In this document: piece after piece, positions 45,417-54,796 of the stretch
Position numbering within the stretch: position 1 is the stretch's first letter
How the letters are laid out: each line of letters opens with the position of its first letter
From: an uncultured Prevotellaceae bacterium
Lineage (GTDB): Bacteria > Bacteroidota > Bacteroidia > Bacteroidales > Bacteroidaceae
Reading direction: 5' to 3'
Assembly (NCBI GenBank): GCA_902776545.1
Contig: CACYQO010000004.1
Coordinates: 179,505 to 243,504 of the forward strand
DNA: 64,000 nt
Notes under the pieces: model-generated
What the model saw: only the letters and a program-made list of their open reading frames with translations
What the model was told of the DNA's origin: nothing
Databases searched by the model: none
Made by a program: the position numbers and the translations under genes

Positions 45417-46351
45417 TACGGATTCAGAACAAGACCGCTGAGAGCCGTCGTACACTCCCATTGGCCATGCTTTACGGCGCGGCCATTTGGGTGTTGGCAG
45501 GACTGTTCCAAGCACAATGGTGGATGCAGTTCGCCTGCTTCGTCCTGTCCGTACTGCTGGTCATGCGGATCAACAGCAAGAACCTGCTGATCCGTATCTA
45601 TAGCCGTTCTGTCTCCGTTTCCTTCATCTTCCTCTCGTGTGCGGCCGTCTTCCTGTTCCCCTCATGGACGGGCGGCATCGTACAACTCTGCTGCATCACT
45701 GCCCTGATGCTCCTCTTTGACAGTTATCAGGATCAGACGACCGTAGGGAAGGCCTATTACGCCTTCCTGCTCCTCGGCATCAGCAGCATGTTCGATGCCC
45801 ACGTCATCTTCTACCTGCCCTTGCTGTGGATCATGATGAGGATCATCGTCTACGCCCTCTCCTGGCGCACGTTCTTCGCCTCGCTGTTAGGTCTGGCGAC
45901 GCCCTACTGGTTCATGATCGGATGGCTGATATGGCAGAAGAACGGCAATCTTCAAGCAATTGCCAGTCTGTTTGCTGTACAGGACATCTTTCAATTCCCC
46001 TTCGGTTTCGGTTCCATCCCCCTGTCCCATCAGCTCATCATGGCCTTCTCCACCCTGCTGATGATGATTGGCAGCATACATTTCATCCACACCAGTTACC
46101 GCGACAAGATCCGCGTCCGCCAGATCTACTACGGATTCATCACCCTCGGCCTTTTCTCATTGACGCTCCTGGTCTTGCAGCCGCACAACGAACTGGCCCT
46201 GCGCATGCTCATCCTTGCCGCCAGCCCGTTGACAGGTCACTACTGGGCACTCACCAACTCCCGTATCTCCAACATCATCTTCATCATCATAACTGTGGCG
46301 TTGATGGCCATCACAGCCTTTAACTTATGGATTTCATCATCAGTTTCCTGA
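45407..46351 (+). CDS. Polytopic membrane protein, function unknown
   Basis: A 314-residue protein with about eight to ten hydrophobic helices and no recognisable catalytic motif. The likely GTG start at 45407 is within a GTGAAAAGG repeat, and an ATG only appears much later, inside the first helix. It overlaps the DedA gene by 25 bases and is probably in one operon with purD and dedA. Long uncharacterised membrane proteins of this size are common in Bacteroidota; no function is offered. Confidence 0.75.
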   Translation: MKRIRIQNKTAESRRTLPLAMLYGAAIWVLAGLFQAQWWMQFACFVLSVLLVMRINSKNLLIRIYSRSVSVSFIFLSCAAVFLFPSWTGGIVQLCCITALMLLFDSYQDQTTVGKAYYAFLLLGISSMFDAHVIFYLPLLWIMMRIIVYALSWRTFFASLLGLATPYWFMIGWLIWQKNGNLQAIASLFAVQDIFQFPFGFGSIPLSHQLIMAFSTLLMMIGSIHFIHTSYRDKIRVRQIYYGFITLGLFSLTLLVLQPHNELALRMLILAASPLTGHYWALTNSRISNIIFIIITVALMAITAFNLWISSSVS

Positions 46352-46779
46352 CGCAATACGGCTACTGGGGCATGCTGCTGGCAGCCTTTCTGGCGGGCAG
46401 CTTCTTCCCTTTTTCCAGCGAAGCCGTAATGATCGGACTGATGGCTACGGGACTCGACCCGTGGGTGCTGATGGTCTATGGCACCATCGGCAATGTCTTA
46501 GGCAGCATCGTGAACTACTGTGTGGGACGAATGGGACGGATGGAATGGATTGAGAAATACTTCCATGTGAAGAAAGAAGACCTTGATAAAGCCCACCGCT
46601 TCATGGCCGGACATGGTTCGTGGATGGGGTTCTTCGCCTTTCTACCCGTGCTCGGCAGTGCCATCACCATCGCCCTCGGACTGATGCGGTCGAACGTCGT
46701 CATCACCTTTATCGCCATCACATTGGGCAAAATCTTCCGTTACATCGTCCTCATCTATGGCGCCGGACTGTTTATGTAA
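46327..46779 (+). CDS. DedA/VTT-family membrane protein
   Basis: A 150-residue protein with the short DedA core: FLAGSFFPFSSEAVMIGLM, TIGNVLGSIVNYCVGR with conserved Gly and Arg, and GSAITIALGLMRSN. DedA proteins are thought to move phospholipids such as undecaprenyl phosphate. It overlaps the previous gene. Confidence 0.9.
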   Translation: MDFIISFLTQYGYWGMLLAAFLAGSFFPFSSEAVMIGLMATGLDPWVLMVYGTIGNVLGSIVNYCVGRMGRMEWIEKYFHVKKEDLDKAHRFMAGHGSWMGFFAFLPVLGSAITIALGLMRSNVVITFIAITLGKIFRYIVLIYGAGLFM

Positions 46780-46805
46780 ACGTTAATTAATGTAGAGCGG
46801 TAGCA

Positions 46806-46842
46806 ACTTTTCACTTTTCACTTTTCGCTTTTCACTTCTTTT
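46806..46842 (-). repeat. GTGAAAAGT repeat, inverted, before the DUF2723 gene
   Basis: Four units of ACTTTTC on the plus strand (antisense to the neighbouring genes), just upstream of the -7 box. Confidence 0.8.
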
Positions 46843-46845
46843 TCG

Positions 46846-46853
46846 TACCTTTG
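46846..46853 (+). promoter_or_regulatory. -7 box of the DUF2723 gene
   Basis: TACCTTTG, 43 bases before the ATG. The -33 region is occupied by the inverted GTGAAAAGT repeat. Confidence 0.6.
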
Positions 46854-46896
46854 CACCACATTTAGGCATTTAACGTTAAAAAAGCATATTGATTCA

Positions 46897-49800
46897 ATGA
46901 AACAATTCAAGTTGGTGGACAATGTCCTCGGGTGGCTTTCGTTTCTGATTGCCGCCTTCGTCTATTGCTCCACAATCGAGCCGACAGCCTCGTTCTGGGA
47001 CTGTCCGGAGTTTATCACCACAGGTTACAAGATGGAAATCGGCCACCCTCCCGGGGCACCGTTCTTCATGCTGACGGCCAATCTCTTCTCGCAGTTTGCC
47101 AGCGACCCCACGCAGGTGGCGAAGATGGTGAACACGATGAGTGCCCTGCTGTCGGCAACGTGTATCCTGTTCCTGTTCTGGAGTATCACCCATCTCACGC
47201 GCCGTCTGCTCATCTCCGACTGGGGTGAGCTGACCCTGCCGAAGCTCATCACCATCGAGGCTTCCGGTCTGGTGGGTGCGCTGATATACACGTTCAGCGA
47301 CACATTCTGGTTCTCTGCCGTCGAAGGTGAGGTCTATGCCTACTCTTCGGCACTGACGGCCATCGTGTTCTGGCTCATCCTGAAATGGGAGGATGTGGCC
47401 GACGAGCCTCACAGCGACCGCTGGCTCGTGCTCATTATGTATATTACAGGACTGTCCATCGGTGTCCATCTGCTGAACCTGCTCTGTGTGCCGGCTATCG
47501 GTCTGGTGTATTACTATCGCCGTTTCCCCGATGCCAACCTGAAAGGATCGCTGGTGGCCTTAGGGCTTTCGGTCGTGATCTTAGGAGCTGTGCTCTATGG
47601 TGTCGTTCCGGGCATCATCACTGTAGGTGGTTGGTTTGAGCTTTTCTTTGTCAACACCCTCGGCTGTCCGTTCAATACGGGTGAGATCATCTATATCTTC
47701 CTGCTCATCGCCATCGTCATCTGGGCCGTCTATGAGACGCAGACGCAGAAGCACAGCGTAAAGGTGCAGAATATGGCGTTCATCCTTTCCCTCGGCATGT
47801 TGGGTGTCCCCTTCTACGGCTGGGGATGGTCGGCATTCTTCATCGGCATCATCGTGCTGGCAGCCGTCTGGTTCGGTCTCAATTATAAGACGATGGTGAG
47901 GACCAATCGTCAGGAAAAGAAACTGTTCGTCACAGCCCGCGCCAAGAACACCATCCTGCTCTGTATGCTGATGCTGATGGTGGGCTATTCTACCTACGCC
48001 GTGATTGTCATCCGTTCATCAGCCAACCCCCCGATGGACCAGAACTCTCCTGAGGACATCTTCACCCTGGGCGACTATCTGGGACGTGAGCAGTATGGCC
48101 AGCGCCCGCTGTTCTACGGTCAGGCCTACACCTCACAGGTGGCTCTTGAAAGCGACGGCAAGTACTGCCGTCCCGTGATGAGCAAGGGCAAGCCCGTCTA
48201 CCAGCGCAAGGAGAAAGCCTCTGCCGACGAGAAGGACTCCTACTTCGTTGTCCGTACGAAGGATGAGTACAAATATGCCCAGAACATGCTGTTCCCACGT
48301 ATGTACGATGCCGGCCATGCTGCCGCCTACGAGTCGTGGATGGGTGGTGTCGACGGTACGGAGGTGCCTTATGACCGTTGTGGCGAGGCCATCACCGTCA
48401 AGGTGCCCTCGCAGTTGGAGAACATCCGATTCTTCCTCTCCTACCAATGTAACTTCATGTACTGGCGCTACTTCATGTGGAACTTCGCAGGCCGTCAGAA
48501 CGACATCCAGGGTAACGGAGAGATGGAGCATGGCAACTGGCTCACGGGTATCCCCTTCATCGATAACGCACGCCTGGGTGACCAGGATCTGCTCCCCGAC
48601 GACCTGAAGGAAAACAAGGGTCATAACGTCTTCTATTGTCTGCCGCTGATTCTGGGTCTGCTGGGTCTCTTCTGGCAGGCATGGTACACCCGTAAGAAGA
48701 AAGTGATGGTCAATGGCTCTGAGAATACGATCGACGATCCCATCGGCATCCGCCAGTTCTGGGTAGTATTCTTCCTCTTCTTCATGACAGGTCTGGCCAT
48801 CGTGATCTATCTGAACCAGACACCGATGCAGCCCCGTGAGCGTGACTACGCCTATGCCGGCTCGTTCTATGCCTTCGCCATCTGGTGCGGTATGGGTGTG
48901 GCAGCCATCATCGACTGGCTGCAGCAGAAGCTGAAGAAGGAGAACCTCATCCTAACCTCCCTAATCTCCCTAATCACCCTACTTATCCCTATCCAAATGG
49001 CCTCTCAGACCTGGGACGATCACGACCGTTCCGGCCGTTACACCTGCCGTGACTTCGGACAGAACTATCTGATGACACTTCAGGAGAAGGGCAATCCCAT
49101 CATCTTCACCAATGGTGATAACGACACCTTCCCCCTCTGGTACAATCAGGATACGGAAGGCGTGCGTACTGATGCACGCGTCTGTAACCTCTCTTATCTC
49201 CAGACCGACTGGTACATCGACCAGATGGTGCGTCCGGCTTACGACTCCCCGTCGTTGCCCATCACCTGGAAACGCCTGGAATACTGTGCCGGAACGAATG
49301 AGTACGTGCAGATTGATCCCTCATTGAAGGAACAGGTGAAACAGCTCTATCAGGAGCATCCCGAGGAAGCCGCTGAACAGTTTGGCGACGAGCCTTTCGA
49401 GTTGAAGAACATCCTGAAATACTGGGTGCGCTCCACCGTGAAGGACTTCCATGTCATCCCCACGGATACCGTCTATGTCACCATCGACAAGGAGGCTGTC
49501 CGTCAGAGTGGCATGATGATGGCAGCCGACTCCATCCCCGACCGAATGGTCATCTCACTCAAAGGCAAGAGTGCCCTCTATAAGGGCGACCTGATGATGC
49601 TTGAGATGATTGCCAACGCCAACTGGACACGACCGATCTACGTGGCTTTGACCGTAGGCTCCGAAAACTACATGAACCTCGGTGACAACTTCGTGCAGGA
49701 AGGACTTGCCAACCGCATCACCCCGTTCACCACGAAGGGATCCGGTGCCAAGAACTTCGATACGGAGAAGACCTACGACAACGTGATGAACAAGTTCAAG

Positions 49801-50280
49801 TTCGGTGGTATCGATCAGAAGGGTATCTATCTCGACGAGACGGTCATGCGCATGTGCTACACCCATCGTCGTCTCTTCGCCTCCCTGGCCATGAACCTCA
49901 TCTCTGAGGGAAAGACCGAAGAAGCCAAGAAGGTACTCGACAAATGTGAGAAGGAACTGCCCGATTACAACATCCCGCACGACTATCAGAGCGGTTCTGT
50001 CGACCTGGCACGCTGCTATGCCAACACAAAGCAGACCAAGAAGGCACAGATACTCATCGACCAGTTGTGGCTGAAATCCTGTCAGTATCTGGTATGGTAT
50101 CTTTCCTTCGACGGTTCCCGCTTCTCAAGTTCCCAGCACGACTGCCTCATCCACTTCTATATCCTCGAGCAAGTGCTTAACCTACAGGATTCAATCAGCA
50201 AGGAACAGGCAGACAAGAAAGAACAGCAATTTCAGAGTCTGATGGGTATTTATCATTCCAAAGGTGGCGACATAGAATAA
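46897..50280 (+). CDS. DUF2723 giant membrane protein (GT117-like)
   Basis: An 1127-residue protein: a DUF2723 domain at the N-terminus (TIEPTASFWDCPEFITTGYK, with the acidic residues expected of a GT-C-type transferase; GHPPGAPFF-type motif follows as IGHPPGAPFFM), about twelve membrane helices, a periplasmic domain, and helical repeats near the end. In Bacteroidota such proteins are believed to add sugars to lipid or protein at the membrane. Residues about 686-697 (LTSLISLITLLIP) are coded by a CCTAATCTCCCTAATCA repeat. The polysaccharide deacetylase gene overlaps by one base. Confidence 0.9.
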   Translation: MKQFKLVDNVLGWLSFLIAAFVYCSTIEPTASFWDCPEFITTGYKMEIGHPPGAPFFMLTANLFSQFASDPTQVAKMVNTMSALLSATCILFLFWSITHLTRRLLISDWGELTLPKLITIEASGLVGALIYTFSDTFWFSAVEGEVYAYSSALTAIVFWLILKWEDVADEPHSDRWLVLIMYITGLSIGVHLLNLLCVPAIGLVYYYRRFPDANLKGSLVALGLSVVILGAVLYGVVPGIITVGGWFELFFVNTLGCPFNTGEIIYIFLLIAIVIWAVYETQTQKHSVKVQNMAFILSLGMLGVPFYGWGWSAFFIGIIVLAAVWFGLNYKTMVRTNRQEKKLFVTARAKNTILLCMLMLMVGYSTYAVIVIRSSANPPMDQNSPEDIFTLGDYLGREQYGQRPLFYGQAYTSQVALESDGKYCRPVMSKGKPVYQRKEKASADEKDSYFVVRTKDEYKYAQNMLFPRMYDAGHAAAYESWMGGVDGTEVPYDRCGEAITVKVPSQLENIRFFLSYQCNFMYWRYFMWNFAGRQNDIQGNGEMEHGNWLTGIPFIDNARLGDQDLLPDDLKENKGHNVFYCLPLILGLLGLFWQAWYTRKKKVMVNGSENTIDDPIGIRQFWVVFFLFFMTGLAIVIYLNQTPMQPRERDYAYAGSFYAFAIWCGMGVAAIIDWLQQKLKKENLILTSLISLITLLIPIQMASQTWDDHDRSGRYTCRDFGQNYLMTLQEKGNPIIFTNGDNDTFPLWYNQDTEGVRTDARVCNLSYLQTDWYIDQMVRPAYDSPSLPITWKRLEYCAGTNEYVQIDPSLKEQVKQLYQEHPEEAAEQFGDEPFELKNILKYWVRSTVKDFHVIPTDTVYVTIDKEAVRQSGMMMAADSIPDRMVISLKGKSALYKGDLMMLEMIANANWTRPIYVALTVGSENYMNLGDNFVQEGLANRITPFTTKGSGAKNFDTEKTYDNVMNKFKFGGIDQKGIYLDETVMRMCYTHRRLFASLAMNLISEGKTEEAKKVLDKCEKELPDYNIPHDYQSGSVDLARCYANTKQTKKAQILIDQLWLKSCQYLVWYLSFDGSRFSSSQHDCLIHFYILEQVLNLQDSISKEQADKKEQQFQSLMGIYHSKGGDIE
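48953..48988 (+). repeat. CCTAATCTC tandem repeat inside the DUF2723 gene
   Basis: Three to four units of CCTAACCTC/CCTAATCTC/CCTAATCAC in frame, in a membrane segment. Related words follow the GH3 gene at 53322-53355. Confidence 0.75.
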
Positions 50281-50891
50281 TGTTTATTGAGCAACCCGCC
50301 ATATACCTGAGGTGGCTTTATCCGAAAGCCTACTGGAGAATGGATCGTCACGAGAAGGCCGTCTATCTGACCTTCGACGACGGTCCCATCCCCGAGGCTA
50401 CGCCCTTCATCCTCGACACCCTCAAGGCGTTCGGTATCAAGGCCACGTTCTTCATGGTGGGCGACAACGTGCGCAAGCATCCCGAGCTCTATCAGCGCAT
50501 CGTCGATGAAGGTCACCAAGTGGGCAACCACACTCACAACCACATGGTCGGGCTTACCCACACCATCAAGGAATACAGCTACAACGTAGAGAAAGCCAAT
50601 GCCTACATCCACAGCCACTATGTACGTCCGCCCCATGGCTGGATGCGTCTGGCGCAATACGCCTGGCTCAGCAGGAAATACAAGATTGTGATGTGGGACC
50701 TCGTCACCCGCGACTACTCGAAATGGATGACGGCCGAGGATGTAGTTAATAATATAAAGAGGTACGCGCGTAACGGCTCTATCATCACCTTTCACGATTC
50801 CCTCAAATCCATCGACAAGCTCCACACCGCCCTCCCCGCCTCTATCCAATGGCTCCGCTCCCAAGGCTACGCCTTCAAAATCTTCCCCTAA
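50280..50891 (+). CDS. Polysaccharide deacetylase (NodB/PgdA type)
   Basis: A 203-residue carbohydrate esterase family 4 protein. The catalytic base motif is TFDDGP (about 31-36), the zinc ligands are in HTHNHM, and the C-terminal half has RPPHGW and TFHDS. It removes acetyl groups from cell-wall or surface glycans. It has no signal peptide. The start overlaps the stop of the DUF2723 gene (TAATG), so the two probably work on one glycan. Confidence 0.93.
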   Translation: MFIEQPAIYLRWLYPKAYWRMDRHEKAVYLTFDDGPIPEATPFILDTLKAFGIKATFFMVGDNVRKHPELYQRIVDEGHQVGNHTHNHMVGLTHTIKEYSYNVEKANAYIHSHYVRPPHGWMRLAQYAWLSRKYKIVMWDLVTRDYSKWMTAEDVVNNIKRYARNGSIITFHDSLKSIDKLHTALPASIQWLRSQGYAFKIFP

Positions 50892-50937
50892 TATTTTAAC
50901 ACAGAGAAAAGACTAAACCCCTAAAAATATCATAACA

Positions 50938-53325
50938 ATGAAGAAATTACTAACAATCGGCTTATTAGCAGCCACATTCACAATGACAACAAATGCTCAA
51001 CCCAAACTCTCAGAGAACAACATCGACGAGGTACTCAAGGCCATGACCCTTGAAGAGAAAGCCAAACTACTCGTTGGCGGTGCAAACAACTTTTTCGGTG
51101 CCAATGCCGTAGTAGGCGGTGAGGCCGACCTCGTGGCAGGTGCTGCGGGAACCTCTCCAGCCATTCCCCGTCTCGGCATACCGGCCACCGTACTCACAGA
51201 CGGTCCTGCCGGCGTGCGTATTAACCCCACCCGCAAGGGTACCGACAAGACCTATTACGCCACAGCCTTCCCCATCGGCTCCTGTCTCGCCTCTACGTGG
51301 AACACGGAACTCGTCAGCAAGGTAGGCGAGGCCATCGGCAACGAGACCAAAGAATACCGTTGTGACGTGATTCTCGGTCCGGGCATGAACCTTCATCGCA
51401 ATCCCCTCTGTGGACGAAACTTCGAGTATTACTCGGAGGATCCCTTGCTGACGGGAAAGATTGCAGCCGCCTATATCCAGGGTGTACAGAGCCAAGGGGT
51501 AGGGGTATCGGCCAAACACTTTGCCGTAAACTCTCAGGAGACAGACCGTACGGCTGTCGACGAGCGTGTATCACAACGTGCTGCCCGCGAACTCTATCTC
51601 CGTGGATTTGAGATTGCCGTCCGTGAGAGTGATCCCTGGACTGTCATGGCCTCCTACAACCAAGTGAACGGCGAGTATTCCATGGGCAACCACGACCTGC
51701 TCACGAAGATCCTGCGCGAAGACTGGGGCTATAAAGGTATCGTGATGACCGACTGGATCGGTATCCGTGAGGGGCTGGAGACCATCAGCGAAGTACATGC
51801 CGGCAACGATCTCATGGAACCCGGACAGCCCGCACAGGTGGAAGAGATCATCAAGGGCGTGAAGGACGGCAAGCTCGATATTGCCGATGTAGATCGTAAC
51901 GTACGTCGTATGCTCGAATACATCGTCAAGACCCCGAGTTTCCATAAGTACCCCGCCTCTAACGATCCTGATTTCAAGGCTCATGCCGCCATCACCCGTC
52001 AGAGTGCTGCCGAGGGCATTGTCCTCCTCAAGAATAACGGAGCCTTACCTTTCCGCACTGAAGGTAATCTCTCACCTCTAACCTCTAACCTCTCACCTCT
52101 AATAAAAACCGTTGCCCTCTTCGGTGAGAACTCCTACGACTTCCTGAGCGGCGGTACAGGTTCCGGCTGCGTCCATCCTCCCTACGTGGTTGATATGCTT
52201 CAGGGTCTTGAGAACGCTGGCATCAAGTCAAGTGCTACCCTCACAGACATCTACCGCAAGTACATCGACTATGCAAGAATCAAGTTCCAGGCCGAGCGTC
52301 ATCCCGCCAAGTGGTTCCAGACTGAGATGATGGGACAGCAGAAGTATCCTGAGATCAGTCTCTCCCCCATCGCCATCGGAAAAGAAGTGAAGGCAGCCGA
52401 TGCCGCCATCATCACCATCGGCCGTCAGGCTGGTGAGGGTATCGACCGTGACATCGACACCGAGTTCAACCTCATCCCCGAGGAGCGTGCACTGATCACC
52501 GACGTCTGCAACGCCTTCCACGCTGAAGGAAAGCCCGTCATCGTCATCATCAACTCCGGCTCCGTCATCGAGACAGCCTCCTGGAGCGGTTATCCCGATG
52601 CTATCCTCTGCGCCTGGCAGCCCGGTATGGAGGGCGGTAACAGCATTGCTGACCTGCTCACAGGTAAGGTGAATCCTTCCGGCAAACTCACGATGACCTG
52701 GCCCATCGCAGCCACCGACCATCCGTCAACAAAGAACTTCCCCGGCAACATCGATGACTATACCTTCCAGATGATGGTCGGCAACAAGATGCCCATCCCC
52801 GGACATGCCTACACCAACCACGAGGAAGACATCTACGTCGGTTACCGTTTCTTCGACACCTTCAACAAAGAGGTGGCCTATCCTTTCGGCTTCGGACTGA
52901 GCTACACCACATTCGACTTCTCAAAGCCCGTCTGTCGTGTAGACGGTCGTAGTACGACTGTCACCGTCTCCATCACCGTCAAGAACACAGGCTCTGTCTC
53001 TGGCAAGGAAGTGGCACAGGTCTATGTCCTGGCACCAAAGGGCCGTCTGGAGAAACCTGCACAGGAACTGAAAGCCTTCGCCAAGACACGCGAGCTGCAG
53101 CCAGGTGAGAGTCAGACGCTCACGATGACCATCCCCGTACGCGACCTTGCCTCCTTTGACGAGACTAACAGCCAGTGGCTCACCGAGGCAGGCACCTACA
53201 CCTTCTGCATCGGCAACAGCAGCCGCAACATCGCTGCCACAGCCCAGTTAAAACTTGCCGAATATACGGAGAAGACCACCAACGCCCTCGCCCCGAAGCA
53301 GAAGCTCAATCTCCTCCATCCCTAA
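50938..53325 (+). CDS. Glycoside hydrolase family 3 beta-glucosidase
   Basis: A 795-residue exported enzyme (signal to about 20, AATFTMTTNAQ) that cleaves beta-linked glucose or xylose units from plant oligosaccharides. GH3 N-domain with GPGMNLHRNPLCGRNFEYYSE-like substrate loop (about 147-165), KHFAVNSQETDR, and nucleophile Asp272 in GIVMTDWIG. Then the GH3 C-domain and a fibronectin-like end (GFGLSYTTFDFSKP). The loop between the domains (about 377-389, NLSPLTSNLSPLIK) is coded by a CTCTAACCTCTCACCT repeat in frame. Confidence 0.93.
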   Translation: MKKLLTIGLLAATFTMTTNAQPKLSENNIDEVLKAMTLEEKAKLLVGGANNFFGANAVVGGEADLVAGAAGTSPAIPRLGIPATVLTDGPAGVRINPTRKGTDKTYYATAFPIGSCLASTWNTELVSKVGEAIGNETKEYRCDVILGPGMNLHRNPLCGRNFEYYSEDPLLTGKIAAAYIQGVQSQGVGVSAKHFAVNSQETDRTAVDERVSQRAARELYLRGFEIAVRESDPWTVMASYNQVNGEYSMGNHDLLTKILREDWGYKGIVMTDWIGIREGLETISEVHAGNDLMEPGQPAQVEEIIKGVKDGKLDIADVDRNVRRMLEYIVKTPSFHKYPASNDPDFKAHAAITRQSAAEGIVLLKNNGALPFRTEGNLSPLTSNLSPLIKTVALFGENSYDFLSGGTGSGCVHPPYVVDMLQGLENAGIKSSATLTDIYRKYIDYARIKFQAERHPAKWFQTEMMGQQKYPEISLSPIAIGKEVKAADAAIITIGRQAGEGIDRDIDTEFNLIPEERALITDVCNAFHAEGKPVIVIINSGSVIETASWSGYPDAILCAWQPGMEGGNSIADLLTGKVNPSGKLTMTWPIAATDHPSTKNFPGNIDDYTFQMMVGNKMPIPGHAYTNHEEDIYVGYRFFDTFNKEVAYPFGFGLSYTTFDFSKPVCRVDGRSTTVTVSITVKNTGSVSGKEVAQVYVLAPKGRLEKPAQELKAFAKTRELQPGESQTLTMTIPVRDLASFDETNSQWLTEAGTYTFCIGNSSRNIAATAQLKLAEYTEKTTNALAPKQKLNLLHP
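52066..52104 (+). repeat. CTCACCTCTAAC tandem repeat inside the GH3 gene
   Basis: Three to four units of TCTCACCTCTAACC in frame, coding LSPLTSNLSPL in the inter-domain linker. Confidence 0.8.
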
Positions 53326-53364
53326 TTCACCCTAACATCCCTACCTCTCCCTAACAACTTTACT

Positions 53365-53375
53365 CAAACGTTTAC
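53365..53375. promoter_or_regulatory. LacI-operator-like site
   Basis: CAAACGTTTAC, identical over 11 bases to the site on the lacI-type promoter at 32570-32580. It lies 46 bases upstream of the -7 box of the small gene at 53469. Confidence 0.45.
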
Positions 53376-53395
53376 ACGAAAAAATCAGTTAATTG

Positions 53396-53428
53396 TTGTC
53401 CATCGTACGAGAAAACTTCGTATCTTTG
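53396..53428 (+). promoter_or_regulatory. Promoter of the 81-residue protein gene
   Basis: -7 TATCTTTG (53421-53428) with TTG (53396-53398) 22 bases upstream. Confidence 0.6.
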
Positions 53429-53468
53429 CACCATCAAATAACAAACTACAATTAAAATATAAACAGCT

Positions 53469-53714
53469 ATGAGTAAGAAATTTGTGATCGGAGACCGTTT
53501 GAAGGATGAGTGGATCTCAGTCCTGGACACGGAGAAGAAGAAACTGGAGTTCACCAATCATCTGGCCAGCGCCAAAGAGTATCTGCTTGAGGAAGATGCC
53601 CAGCAGAACCTTCAGAAGATTCAGGAGACAGGCTATTTCTCAGACCTGCAGATCTACATGAAGGAAGACAACAAGGCCTACAAGATTGACGAAAATGATT
53701 CCTTCCAGTCATAA
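53469..53714 (+). CDS. Small acidic/basic protein of unknown function
   Basis: An 81-residue soluble helical protein rich in Lys and Glu (KKKLEFTNHLASAKEYLLEE). I do not recognise the family. It has a proper promoter and a perfect terminator, so it is very likely expressed as a single-gene unit. A LacI-operator-like site lies upstream. Confidence 0.75.
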   Translation: MSKKFVIGDRLKDEWISVLDTEKKKLEFTNHLASAKEYLLEEDAQQNLQKIQETGYFSDLQIYMKEDNKAYKIDENDSFQS

Positions 53715-53754
53715 GAAAAGCCCCGCCTGAAAATTCAAGCGGGGCTTTTCTTAT
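53711..53754. terminator. Bidirectional terminator
   Basis: Perfect 16-bp stem (53711-53726 with 53739-53754, core AAAAGCCCCGC/GCGGGGCTTTT) with T-runs on both strands. It serves the small plus-strand gene and the convergent FAD reductase. Confidence 0.93.
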
Positions 53755-54773
53755 GTCCATGTCTCACGGCGCATCTTGGTATCAAAGATCCACCTGACAA
53801 TCCCCGGATAATGGCACAGCCTGCTTATCAACCAGAAACTGGTCTTGGTAAACAACCTGCGTGCAACCTTCTCTTCACGCTTCATCTTCTTGAAGACAGG
53901 CGCATTCACCTCTCGGAAAGGACGGCCTGTACTAATGGCCATAGCGGCATGACGGGCCGTCATGAAAGCATCATAAAGTCCTTCACAGGTGGCACGGTTG
54001 GCAAAGCCGCCGGCATCGCCAATCAGGATGATATGATCCTTCAGCGGGTAATCGTTCGACAAATAGACAAAAGCCCCCCTGGCCTTGCCGTCAGGAATAC
54101 CCTTGTCACGCATCACGCTGCGGAATTTCTCCGGCGTCGTCTCACTATCCCCAAAACCAACCACATCGAACTCCGTACCAGGGAAACGGTAATAATAGCC
54201 CCCTTGCCCATAAGAAAGTGACAGACCGACATCGATGGCATTACGTCCGCTCTTAGGCACATACTGTTCCATCGCTAAGATCCGGTAACCCTCATTGGGA
54301 GTCAGATAGTGGCGTACACGACTGTTGCTGCCGTCAGCACCCACCAGATAGCGACAGGCAATCTGCTCACCCGACTTCAGCGTAACGATGAGTTGCGACG
54401 GCGATTCCTCAACCGTCTGGAACGCCCCCTTCATAAACGCACCACCAAGCGACTGATAATGCTGCAGTAAAGAATGATCGAACACCCTTCTTGCGACGAT
54501 GCGAATGGGTTCTGCAATATCAAACTCACAATGAACCTTCCCTTCGATATCAAGCGTGACATGACTCACGGGATTGAAATCATAGTGGAAATCAGGCAGT
54601 AGATGCTCAAGCAGATGCCAACACTTTGAGGTCAGACCGCCGCCACAGATCTTGTCACGTGGGAAGGTGGCATGATCGACCAACACGCAATCCACGCCTG
54701 CCTTCTTTAGCAGGCAGCCACACATAGACCCGGCAGGACCGGCACCGACGATTAATACTTCTGTTGTTATCAT
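53751..54773 (-). CDS. FAD-dependent geranylgeranyl-reductase-like protein, copy 2
   Basis: A 340-residue flavoprotein of the geranylgeranyl reductase/halogenase-like family. The N-terminal FAD site (VLIVGAGPAGSMCG) is followed by VDHATFPRDKICGGGLTSKCW, YLVGADGSNSRVR and the second FAD motif LIGDAGGFANRATCEGL. It lacks membrane helices. It is a tandem paralogue of the next gene upstream (roughly half the residues identical by eye) and shares a 49-base identical DNA stretch with it. Both follow mutA and mutB. The substrate may be an isoprenoid, such as a quinone side chain or a lipid, but is not known. Confidence 0.85.
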   Translation of the reverse strand: MITTEVLIVGAGPAGSMCGCLLKKAGVDCVLVDHATFPRDKICGGGLTSKCWHLLEHLLPDFHYDFNPVSHVTLDIEGKVHCEFDIAEPIRIVARRVFDHSLLQHYQSLGGAFMKGAFQTVEESPSQLIVTLKSGEQIACRYLVGADGSNSRVRHYLTPNEGYRILAMEQYVPKSGRNAIDVGLSLSYGQGGYYYRFPGTEFDVVGFGDSETTPEKFRSVMRDKGIPDGKARGAFVYLSNDYPLKDHIILIGDAGGFANRATCEGLYDAFMTARHAAMAISTGRPFREVNAPVFKKMKREEKVARRLFTKTSFWLISRLCHYPGIVRWIFDTKMRRETWT

Positions 54774-54796
54774 TTTATCTAAAACAATTCGGAAGA